6,522 nucleotides of DNA from an uncultured Eubacteriales bacterium. Lineage in GTDB: Bacteria > Bacillota > Clostridia > Oscillospirales > CAG-272. Where the stretch lies: the NCBI GenBank assembly GCA_900555785.1, contig USMO01000096.1:1-6522 (forward strand), read 5' to 3'. This document shows, in pieces, positions 1 through 5,915 of the stretch; the first letter of the stretch is position 1; each line of letters opens with the position of its first letter. The translations under genes were made by a program, and so were the position numbers. The notes beneath the pieces were generated by a model. That model saw nothing but the letters and a program-made list of their open reading frames with translations. It was not told the origin of the DNA and searched no databases.

Positions 1-7
1 TTCTCAC

Positions 8-47
8 CGAAAGAAGCCCCTAAGCGGGGTTCGGGGCGGCGCCCCGA
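8..47 (-). terminator. GC-rich inverted repeat, possible terminator, overlapping the 3' end of the Wzy-like gene
   Basis: On the minus strand TCGGGGC-GCC-GCCCCGA (47-31) is a perfect 7-bp stem with a 3-nt loop. A second short stem follows, CCCC-GCTTA-GGGG (29-17), and then the pyrimidine run CTTCTTTC (16-9). The second stem plus the T-rich tail could end transcription, and the first stem could pair in alternative ways with it. The composition resembles the GC-rich palindromic intergenic elements I associate with high-GC Clostridia. The stop codon of the membrane protein lies in the loop of the second stem. Whether it is a terminator, a dispersed repeat or both cannot be settled from a single copy. 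Confidence 0.4.
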
Positions 48-1423
48 GGTCTTCCAACACATCCTACAGCAAGAACGCCCCAGACGAACATCTGGACGAG
101 GTGCGCGGAGGACCTGCCGGGGAGGGTCAGGGCAGCCCAAAGCATCACGCAGGCAACGAACCGGGGAAATGCGCAGCCCCTCCCGTACCAGCGGTAACGG
201 TCAAGCAGAAACGCAACCAGAAGACAGATCAGGAAGACCGCAACAAAGCCGAACCAGGTCACGTTCATGTAGCCCTCGGCATCGGGCGAGAACCCGATCA
301 GCTCCGGGAAACTCTGCAGATAGGTTTCATCCCAAAGCCGCCAGACGCGGGTGTCGGCAGTCAGACGGCTGATCGTCCCGGTCGGGTCCACCTCAGGCGG
401 CAGCACCCCGGCGAGCAGCGAGGCGGCGTATTCCCTGCCAAGCAGCGCCGCTTCGGACACCGGAACAATGCTGATGACCACCAGCAGCGAAAGGAATCCG
501 CGCCCGAGGTCGCTGATCCAGTCCACCACAACCGCACCGGCGGTCTTCCCGGCGTATAGCGCGGGGTCCCGCAAATACGCCGCCAGACCGGACAGCACCC
601 CCAACAGCAGGAGGACCGACACCAGCGCAGCCGCGTTGTGTGACCGCTTGCCGGGTATCTCCCAGAGAAAGCAGAAGAAGACCGCCAGGACGAACAGCCC
701 CGCAACGCCGTCCGACTGCTCCAACCAGAATACGGACAGCAGAAAATAGGCCGCCAGAGCAAGCGCAGCAGCCGCGCCGCGCTTCTGCTTCGGGTATCCG
801 GCAAGCAGCGCAAAGCCGAACGGCAGGAACAGGAACGCCACAAAGGTCAGCGGCTGCGGAAACTGCAGCGCCGCGCCCTGCCGGTTTGCAATGGCAAAGC
901 CCGCCGAAGCATATGCCGCCGCGCCGGTCACCGCGCAGCCGATTGCAAGAAAGCGCATCCGCGCGGGGCTGGCTTTGGTCCCCTCGTGCAGCTCCCGGCA
1001 CATCTCCCCTTTCGGGACCGCCACAAGCAGCCCGGCAAAACCTGCCCAGATGTTGCCGGCAGAGGCCAGCACAATCCCGTCCTTCAGCTGCTGCTGCAGC
1101 AGAATCAGGTGGTGTACGTCAAACCGGATGCCGAACAGAATCAGCAGCAGCTGGCTGTTGCGGGTCAGGTAGAACGCAACCAGAAACAGCAGCAGCGGCG
1201 TGACCCGGCAGCCGGACGCCCGAAAGATGCACACCAGCTCTGCCGCAAACACGGCGAGCGACACCACGATGCAGATGACGTATGCGGGATACTCCAGGTC
1301 CAGATATTTCAGGAAAAACATCAAAAGCGTCAGCGCCGTGACCGCAATCAGCCAGCAGCCAAGCCACAGTTTGCGCTTTTTGTCGATTTTTGCAAGGTCG
1401 CGTAGGTCAAAAAAAGCAGCCAT
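20..1423 (-). CDS. Polytopic membrane protein, probable Wzy-like oligosaccharide repeat-unit polymerase
   Basis: From the ATG at 1423 the product is 467 residues with about 12-13 hydrophobic segments, roughly at 20-41, 46-67, 74-97, 117-136, 157-178, 191-210, 217-234, 238-256, 264-283, 309-328, 390-407, 419-435 and 442-457. The N-terminus is short and basic (KIDKKRK, 12-18), as expected for a cytoplasmic end. Between the tenth and eleventh segments lies a longer polar loop (about 330-388) ending in SFPELIGFSPDAEGYMNVTW (371-390), directly followed by a membrane helix. This layout, with the x-E-x-Y-x-N-x-x-x-x-G pattern before a late helix, resembles the O-antigen/oligosaccharide polymerase Wzy families, which join lipid-linked repeat units on the outer face of the membrane. 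Wzy proteins are poorly conserved, so this is a fold-level inference; an O-antigen ligase or an unrelated membrane protein is possible. No glycosyltransferase, flippase or chain-length gene is in the window. The last residues (RPRGAAPNPA) are encoded by a palindromic element. Confidence 0.65.
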   Translation of the reverse strand: MAAFFDLRDLAKIDKKRKLWLGCWLIAVTALTLLMFFLKYLDLEYPAYVICIVVSLAVFAAELVCIFRASGCRVTPLLLFLVAFYLTRNSQLLLILFGIRFDVHHLILLQQQLKDGIVLASAGNIWAGFAGLLVAVPKGEMCRELHEGTKASPARMRFLAIGCAVTGAAAYASAGFAIANRQGAALQFPQPLTFVAFLFLPFGFALLAGYPKQKRGAAAALALAAYFLLSVFWLEQSDGVAGLFVLAVFFCFLWEIPGKRSHNAAALVSVLLLLGVLSGLAAYLRDPALYAGKTAGAVVVDWISDLGRGFLSLLVVISIVPVSEAALLGREYAASLLAGVLPPEVDPTGTISRLTADTRVWRLWDETYLQSFPELIGFSPDAEGYMNVTWFGFVAVFLICLLVAFLLDRYRWYGRGCAFPRFVACVMLWAALTLPGRSSAHLVQMFVWGVLAVGCVGRPRGAAPNPA

Positions 1424-1536
1424 GCGTGTTACCGCCTTTCCGAATAAAATTGGATGGAAGGCCTTGGGCTTTGCCCAAACCGACTCAGAACCCCAAGAAC
1501 TTGCCTCAAAAGGTATGTTTAACGTTGTTCGGTATT
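1424..1536 (-). other. Gap between the transporter and the Wzy-like gene, with a small hairpin
   Basis: This 113-nt gap is visibly richer in A and T than the flanking genes. It contains a perfect 6-bp inverted repeat with a 3-nt loop, TTGGGC-AAA-GCCCAA on the transcribed strand (1478-1464). The CCCAAG arm could instead pair with CTTGGG at 1497-1492. No T-run follows either stem, so it is not a standard intrinsic terminator. I see no promoter with acceptable -35 and -10 boxes, so the downstream gene may be read from the argS promoter or from a weak promoter I cannot recognise. Confidence 0.4.
1431..1439 (-). promoter_or_regulatory. Shine-Dalgarno that sets the start of the Wzy-like gene
   Basis: On the minus strand AAAGGCGGT lies 7 nt before the ATG at 1423 and matches the consensus AAAGGAGGT at 8 of 9 positions. 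It supports starting at 1423. The reading frame is open further, to an ATG at 1660, but that start would overlap the transporter's coding sequence by 124 nt and would add a 79-residue, Arg/Pro-rich segment unlike the start of a membrane protein. Confidence 0.75.
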
Positions 1537-2844
1537 TTACAGCACAATCCATAGCCCCAGCAGGGCTGCGGCGAGGGTGGGGAGTGCGACGGCGGCTCCG
1601 TAGAGCAGGAATTTCCGGAAAGAAAAATCCACGCCGAAGCGCCGCAGGATGGAGGACCACATGATGCCCGCCAGAGCACCGACCGGCGTCAGGTAGGCGC
1701 CGATGTTCGAGCCGACCACCGCTGCAAAAATCCCCTGCCGGTAGACCTCCGGGGCGGACACGCTGCCCATCACCGACGAGAACAGCACGCTCATCGGGAT
1801 GTTGTTGATCAGATTCGCGCAGAGGAAAGAGGACACGCCAACGCTCCAGACCGGGGATCCGGTCATCAGCACCGATGCCAGCACGCCGGTCAGCCCGGTA
1901 TAGCGCATGCCCAGCACCAGCACGAACATCGACAGTACGAACGGAATCAGTTCAAACGGCAGCCGCCGCGCAGCGGAAAGCAGGATAATCGGCTTTGCAT
2001 GGCGGTGCAGGAAGAGCAGCAGCGTCATCACGCCCAGCGACAGCGCAAACCCGACCGCAGCCCAGACCATTTCCAGATGCAGATAGGAGCTGACCGCCAG
2101 AAGCAGCGTTGCACCCGCCAGATGGAACACGCCAAGCTCCAGCCCGTGCGGGTCGGCAATCCGTTCCGTTTCCGGTACCCCGCCGCCGAGCGGTGCCTGC
2201 AACCTGCGCCGGAACAGCAGATACAGCACGCAGAGCGAGGTCAGCCCCGCCAGGCAGGTCGGCAGCGCCATGACCTTCAGATACGGCACAAATGCGATAC
2301 CCGCCGAGGAGGCAAGATAGATGTTGGTCGGATTGCCGATGACAAACAGCAGGCTCCAGGTGTTCGCAGCCACAAATTCCGCAATCAGATACGGCAGCGG
2401 GTCAATCTCCGCCCGGCGCGCAAAGAAGCAGATAAACGGCGTGAAGGTCAGAATCACGATGTCGTTGGAGGTAAAGACCGTCAGCACCGAAACCGTCAGG
2501 TACAGGGCAAAGAACAGCACGGTCTGGCTCCCCCGCGCATGCCGCAGCGCAGCCGAGGCGAGGCAGCGGAAAAAGCCGACCTCATCGAGGTAAACCGACA
2601 GAAAGGTCATGCTGAAGAACAGGAGCAGAATTTTAACGGGATTGACCGAGGAGTCGGCAGTCAGCTCCTGCCCGACATAGGAAAGCGGCACCGCGCCCAC
2701 GAACAACAGCAGAAGCGCCCCGGCGAGCGACACCACCCAATAGGTACCAAACCGGAGCTTTCCCAGGGAAAACTCCGGTTTGAAGAGCACCGACAGAAAG
2801 ACGCCGATGCCGGTCAGTCCGCAGATGACAGAGGTGAGGACCAT
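1537..2844 (-). CDS. ArsB/NhaD-superfamily ion transporter (substrate unknown)
   Basis: This 435-residue integral membrane protein has about 10-12 hydrophobic segments and belongs to the ion-transporter superfamily that includes ArsB, NhaD and citrate/dicarboxylate carriers. The two-fold pseudo-repeat is visible. The first half has TSNDIVILTFTPF (125-137) and VIGNPTNIYLASSAGI (168-183). The second half has NLINNIPMSVLFSSV (344-358) and VGSNIGAYLTPVGALAGIMW (377-396), whose G-S-N-x-G and T-P-x-G-(S/A)-L-A pattern recalls ArsB. A basic loop, RRRLQ, follows at about 212-216. No arsenic-resistance genes (arsR, arsC, arsA) are near, so arsenite efflux is not supported by context; other anions or Na+/H+ exchange are equally possible. 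The ATG at 2844 is the only plausible start, since the yebC TGA sits in the same frame three codons upstream. It has no Shine-Dalgarno at normal spacing, which suggests translation coupled to yebC. The family call is firm and the substrate unknown. Confidence 0.85.
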   Translation of the reverse strand: MVLTSVICGLTGIGVFLSVLFKPEFSLGKLRFGTYWVVSLAGALLLLFVGAVPLSYVGQELTADSSVNPVKILLLFFSMTFLSVYLDEVGFFRCLASAALRHARGSQTVLFFALYLTVSVLTVFTSNDIVILTFTPFICFFARRAEIDPLPYLIAEFVAANTWSLLFVIGNPTNIYLASSAGIAFVPYLKVMALPTCLAGLTSLCVLYLLFRRRLQAPLGGGVPETERIADPHGLELGVFHLAGATLLLAVSSYLHLEMVWAAVGFALSLGVMTLLLFLHRHAKPIILLSAARRLPFELIPFVLSMFVLVLGMRYTGLTGVLASVLMTGSPVWSVGVSSFLCANLINNIPMSVLFSSVMGSVSAPEVYRQGIFAAVVGSNIGAYLTPVGALAGIMWSSILRRFGVDFSFRKFLLYGAAVALPTLAAALLGLWIVL

Positions 2845-2850
2845 TGCGCG

Positions 2851-3585
2851 TCAGTCGTCGCAGTTCTCCCAGTTGTGGTAGACGTCCATCACGTCATCGT
2901 CCTCTTCCAGCTTCTCAATCAGCAGATTCATGAATTTGATGTCATCCTCGTTGTCCAGCGTCACGCCGGTGGAAGCGTGCTTGGTCTTCTCGGCAGACAG
3001 AATCTCGTAGCCCGCCTTGGCAAGGTCATCCTGAATGGCATAAACGTCATCCGGCTCAGTGGTGATGACAAACACCTCACCGTCCGACTTGAAGTCGGTC
3101 GCGCCAGCCTCCAGCGCGGTCTCCATCAGCTTGTCCTCGTCCACGTCGCCGTCCTCGTTGTCCACCACGATTTCGCCGACATCGGTAAACAGGTAGCCGA
3201 CGCAGCCGGTCTGCCCCATGTTGCCGTGGTACTTGGAGAAATACGCGCGGACGTTGCCCGCCGTGCGGTTGCGGTTGTCAGTGGTTGCGGTCACCAGCAC
3301 GGCAATGCCTGCCGGACCGTAGCCCTCGTAGGAGACCTCTTCGTAGGTCTCGCCCGTTGAACCCAGCGCCTTTTTGATGCAGCGCTCGATGTTATCGTTC
3401 GGGACGTTGTTTGCCTTTGCCTTCTGAATCAGGTCGCGCAGCTTGGAGTTCGAAGCGGGATCCCCGCCACCCTCCTTGACCGCAATCGTGATTTCCTTGC
3501 CGATTTTGGTAAAGACCTTTCCCCTTGCGGCGTCGGTCTTTTCCTTCTTGTGCTTGATATTCGCCCATTTGCTGTGTCCGGACAT
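2851..3585 (-). CDS. yebC: YebC/PmpR/TACO1-family regulatory protein
   Basis: The 244-residue protein is a full-length YebC family member. The signature start MSGHSKWANIKHKK (1-14) is followed by the helical domain with KIGKEITIAVKEGGGDP (27-43) and the segment NNVPNDNIERCIKKALG (59-75). Domain 2 includes YEGYGPAGIAVLV (86-98), TDNRNRTAGNVR (102-113) and the end of the conserved core around GYLF (130-133). The C-terminus is strongly acidic (EKLEEDDDVMDV, 224-235). The family was first described as DNA-binding regulators (PmpR). Its members are also reported as ribosome-associated translation factors, for example mitochondrial TACO1, with a role at polyproline stretches. Which applies here cannot be told from sequence. 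The start at 3585 has GAGAGG with a 9-nt spacer. It lies 25 nt after argS and 6 nt before the transporter start, consistent with an operon. Confidence 0.96.
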   Translation of the reverse strand: MSGHSKWANIKHKKEKTDAARGKVFTKIGKEITIAVKEGGGDPASNSKLRDLIQKAKANNVPNDNIERCIKKALGSTGETYEEVSYEGYGPAGIAVLVTATTDNRNRTAGNVRAYFSKYHGNMGQTGCVGYLFTDVGEIVVDNEDGDVDEDKLMETALEAGATDFKSDGEVFVITTEPDDVYAIQDDLAKAGYEILSAEKTKHASTGVTLDNEDDIKFMNLLIEKLEEDDDVMDVYHNWENCDD

Positions 3586-3610
3586 TTTCTCTTACCTCTC
3601 AATCTATGGT

Positions 3611-5332
3611 TCAGACCTTTTCGGTCTTTTTCAGACAAATCAAATCAAACGCGCTGCCCAGCACGTTTTTGACCGCTGCGGTCAGCCGCACCCGGCTCTC
3701 GCGCACAGCGGGGTCCTCTGCCGACAAAATCCGGCAGTTGTGATAGAAGCGGTTGAAGCCTGCTGCCACATCCAGGATGAATCGCGTGATGTAGCTCGGC
3801 TCGTAGTCGGCAATTGCAGCCGTCACGCGCTCCCCGTAGCGGCAGAGTGTCTTAATCAGCGCTGCCTCCTCATCGGTCGTAACGGTCACCGCGCCCGGCG
3901 TCACCTCGCCCGCACGCTCCAGCACCGAGCAGGCGCGCGCGTAGGTGTACTGCACATAGGGTCCGGTGTTGCCGTCAAAGTTCAGCGCCTCGTCCATGAC
4001 GAAGTTAATATCCTTCATCCGGGTGTTGGACAGGTAGTAGAACACCACCGCGCCGACGCCGACGGCTTCTGCGATTGCGTCATCGTCCTGCCGGTCGGGC
4101 ATGATGCCCTTGACCTTATCAACGGCAAGCGCAAACAGGTCGCGCAGAAGCACCACATTGCCGGTCCGCGTTGCCAGCTTTTCGCCGTTGAGCGACACCG
4201 TTCCGTAAGGAACGTGCACCAACTCGTTGTACCAGGGATACCCCATCAGCTCCACGACCTTGAACCATTGCGCAAAATGCAGGCATTGCTGCGCGCTGGT
4301 GACGTAGATCATCTTGTCGAAATGCAGCGTCTCCTTGCGGTAGACCGCCGCCGCGATGTCGCGCGTGGGATACAGGGTCGAGCCGTCGCGCTTGAGAATC
4401 AGGCAGGGCGGCATATTGTAGTCGGACAAATCGACAATTGATGCGCCGTCGTCCAGCTTCAAAAGTCCCTTTTCGCGCAGAATCTCAATCTGCGCGGGCA
4501 TTTTGTCGGTGTAGAAACTCTCGCCCCGGTAGGAATCAAACGTGATACCAAGCTGCTTGTAGGTCTTCTCATACTCCGCAAGGCTGATCTGCACGAACCA
4601 GCGCCAGAGTTCGAGGTTTTCCCTGTCCCCCATCTCCAGCTTGTGAAATTCGGCTCTCGCTTCGTCTGCCAGCGCCGCATTGCCGGAAACGCCGTTGTCC
4701 GGGTCGCCCTTGATTTCGTTGTTGACGCGGACGTAAAGCTCCACCAGCTTGTCAATGCCGCCCTGCTCGATCATCTCGCGGCTGCCCCAATGACGGTATG
4801 CCGCAATCAGCTTGCCGAACTGTGTGCCCCAGTCGCCCAGATAGTTGATGCCGTAGCATTCGTAACCGGCAAACTCGTGGAGCTTGCGCAGCGAATGCCC
4901 GATGACCGTTGTGCCCAGATGCCCGATGTGAAAGGGCTTGGCAACGTTCGGCGACGAATAGTCGAGCACGACCTTTTTGCCGCAGCCGAAGGTCTGCGCG
5001 CCGTATCGCTCCCCTTTTTCAAGGATTTCCGGCACGACCGACTGCCCGAGATAGTCGTTCGAAATGCGGATGTTCAGGTAGCCGCCCGCAACCTCAACCG
5101 AGCCGATGCAATCGTCGGTCAGGTCCTCTTTCAGCGCAGACGCAATCTGCACCGGCGAGCGCCGCAGTTCACGGCTGAGCCTGAAGCAGGGAAACGCAAG
5201 ATCGCCCATCGCGGGGTCGGGCGGGTATTCCAGCATGCCGGCAATCTCCTCCGCGGTCAGCACCGTGGCGGGATTGACCTTCTGCACCCCCAGCAGAACC
5301 TTTTCCGCGATTCTTTTTTTGATGGTTTGCAT
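3611..5332 (-). CDS. argS: Arginyl-tRNA synthetase (class I)
   Basis: ArgRS attaches arginine to tRNA(Arg) using ATP in the cytoplasm; like GlnRS and GluRS, it needs the tRNA for activation. The 573-residue length fits the family. An N-terminal tRNA-binding (Add1) domain covers about residues 1-110. The catalytic Rossmann domain carries LDYSSPNVAKPFHIGH with the HIGH box at 135-138, and GDWGTQFGKL (166-175) is typical of ArgRS. The KMSKS-equivalent loop reads EKLATRTGN (384-392), a degenerate form. MKDINFVMDEALNFDGNTG (439-457) and YVQYTYARA (459-467) lead into the C-terminal DALR helical anticodon-binding domain. The start at 5332 has AGAGG with a 7-nt spacer and its own promoter upstream. 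yebC follows 25 nt after the stop, so the two are probably co-transcribed. The extreme C-terminus (LKKTEKV) is more polar than the hydrophobic end common in ArgRS. Identification is secure. Confidence 0.97.
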   Translation of the reverse strand: MQTIKKRIAEKVLLGVQKVNPATVLTAEEIAGMLEYPPDPAMGDLAFPCFRLSRELRRSPVQIASALKEDLTDDCIGSVEVAGGYLNIRISNDYLGQSVVPEILEKGERYGAQTFGCGKKVVLDYSSPNVAKPFHIGHLGTTVIGHSLRKLHEFAGYECYGINYLGDWGTQFGKLIAAYRHWGSREMIEQGGIDKLVELYVRVNNEIKGDPDNGVSGNAALADEARAEFHKLEMGDRENLELWRWFVQISLAEYEKTYKQLGITFDSYRGESFYTDKMPAQIEILREKGLLKLDDGASIVDLSDYNMPPCLILKRDGSTLYPTRDIAAAVYRKETLHFDKMIYVTSAQQCLHFAQWFKVVELMGYPWYNELVHVPYGTVSLNGEKLATRTGNVVLLRDLFALAVDKVKGIMPDRQDDDAIAEAVGVGAVVFYYLSNTRMKDINFVMDEALNFDGNTGPYVQYTYARACSVLERAGEVTPGAVTVTTDEEAALIKTLCRYGERVTAAIADYEPSYITRFILDVAAGFNRFYHNCRILSAEDPAVRESRVRLTAAVKNVLGSAFDLICLKKTEKV

Positions 5333-5349
5333 ATCAATACCTCTGTCAA

Positions 5350-5361
5350 ATCGTTAACGAT
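5350..5361. promoter_or_regulatory. 12-bp perfect palindrome over the argS transcription start (possible operator)
   Basis: The sequence ATCGTTAACGAT is a perfect dyad without a loop. It begins 3 nt downstream of the TATAAT box, so it covers the predicted start of transcription of argS. That position suits a repressor binding site. No regulator is identified and no second copy was seen in the window, so the role is inference; a chance AT-rich palindrome is possible. Confidence 0.35.
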
Positions 5362-5364
5362 ACT

Positions 5365-5393
5365 ATTATACTACTTTTTCCCGCCGTTTGCAA
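5365..5393 (-). promoter_or_regulatory. Sigma-A-type promoter of argS
   Basis: On the minus strand TTGCAA (5393-5388) is followed by a 17-nt spacer and a perfect TATAAT (5370-5365). The -10 matches consensus 6/6, the -35 matches 4/6 and the spacing is ideal. The expected start of transcription is near 5358, giving a leader of about 25 nt before the argS ATG. That leader is too short for a T-box riboswitch, so tRNA-sensing attenuation of argS is not supported here. The promoter lies in the only gap among the right-hand genes and separates recN-ybaK from argS and its followers. Confidence 0.75.
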
Positions 5394-5438
5394 GGGGGAT
5401 TTCCGTTTTTCTGCAAGTGCCTCCCCGAAACGGTGCCA

Positions 5439-5915
5439 TCAGCCTTTCCGGACGGTCAGTTCAGCCGTTTTGGCACCGACGAAGGTCAGGAGCGCGGCAC
5501 GGTCGAGCAGCAACTGTGCGCCGCGCGTGCCGGAGCTGACCGTGATGCGGTCAAACTGCAGCGCGCTTTCGTCGAACCAGGTCGGAAACTTTTTCTTCAT
5601 TCCGATCGGGGAGCAGCCGCCGCGAATGTAGCCGGTCAGCCCCAGCAGGTCCTTGACGTGGACCATTTCGATCTTCTTGTTTCCGGTCAGCGCCGCAGCC
5701 GGGCGCAGATCAATCTCTTCCGCAACCGGAATGCAAAAGACGACGGGACCGGTCTTGTCCCCCTTCGCCACCAGCGTTTTGAACATCCGCTCTGGCGGAA
5801 AGCCCAGCTCCTCGGCAATGTGAATGCCGCTGAGGTCGTTCTCGTCCACCCTGTATTCCAGAATCTCATACGGAATCTTTGCGGCATCCAGCATCCGCAT
5901 TGCATTGGTTTTCAT
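5439..5915 (-). CDS. ybaK: YbaK/EbsC-family Cys-tRNA(Pro) deacylase
   Basis: Proteins of this family are stand-alone trans-editing enzymes that hydrolyse Cys-tRNA(Pro) made in error by prolyl-tRNA synthetase. The 158-residue protein is a single YbaK/ProRS-editing domain of normal length. Visible hallmarks are FKTLV (45-49), whose Lys46 matches the essential lysine of characterised YbaK, and the glycine-rich segment GYIRGGCSPIGMKKKFPT (95-112), which is highly typical of the YbaK subgroup. SSGTRGAQLLL (127-137) lies near the C-terminus. No signal peptide or membrane segment is seen, so it is cytoplasmic. The start at 5915 is supported by GGGGG followed by a 7-nt spacer, and by the ATGA overlap with the recN stop. 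A second in-frame Met at residue 6 is less well placed. The symbol ybaK is by family resemblance. Cys-tRNA(Pro) as substrate is inferred from the family, since relatives edit other aminoacyl-tRNAs. Confidence 0.93.
   Translation of the reverse strand: MKTNAMRMLDAAKIPYEILEYRVDENDLSGIHIAEELGFPPERMFKTLVAKGDKTGPVVFCIPVAEEIDLRPAAALTGNKKIEMVHVKDLLGLTGYIRGGCSPIGMKKKFPTWFDESALQFDRITVSSGTRGAQLLLDRAALLTFVGAKTAELTVRKG

Noticed and set aside
1533..1538. TAAAAT at the transporter stop as a -10 box for the Wzy-like gene
   Set aside because: The -10 matches 5/6, but no -35-like hexamer is found at 16-18 nt upstream, and the site overlaps the stop codon; too weak to annotate.
1424..1660. Longer start (ATG at 1660) for the Wzy-like protein
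   Set aside because: The extra 79 residues are Arg/Pro-rich, overlap the transporter gene and lack family resemblance, whereas the ATG at 1423 has a near-consensus Shine-Dalgarno.
1999..3360. Plus-strand open frame of 453 codons opposite the transporter and yebC
   Set aside because: It is an antisense shadow of two well-identified genes. Its composition is dominated by Gln, Arg and His, no domain is recognisable, and it crosses the yebC-transporter boundary.
3443..4441. Plus-strand open frame of 332 codons opposite argS and the start of yebC
   Set aside because: It lies opposite securely identified argS and yebC, has no recognisable motif and shows the composition of antisense reading in high-GC DNA.
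5314..5320. Run of seven A on the coding strand near the start of argS as a programmed slippage site
   Set aside because: The frame is intact and encodes normal Lys-Lys-Arg; no alternative product of interest would result.
5344..5349. Perfect TTGACA on the minus strand in the argS leader as a second promoter
   Set aside because: No -10-like hexamer lies 16-18 nt downstream; that stretch is already the start of argS.
5403..5433. CCGTTT...AAACGG inverted repeat after the deacylase gene as a terminator
   Set aside because: The stem is only 6 bp with a 19-nt loop, and no T-run follows on the transcribed strand.
4643..5539. Plus-strand open frame of 298 codons across the start of argS
   Set aside because: It runs through argS, its promoter and the end of the deacylase gene in antisense, and shows no domain.
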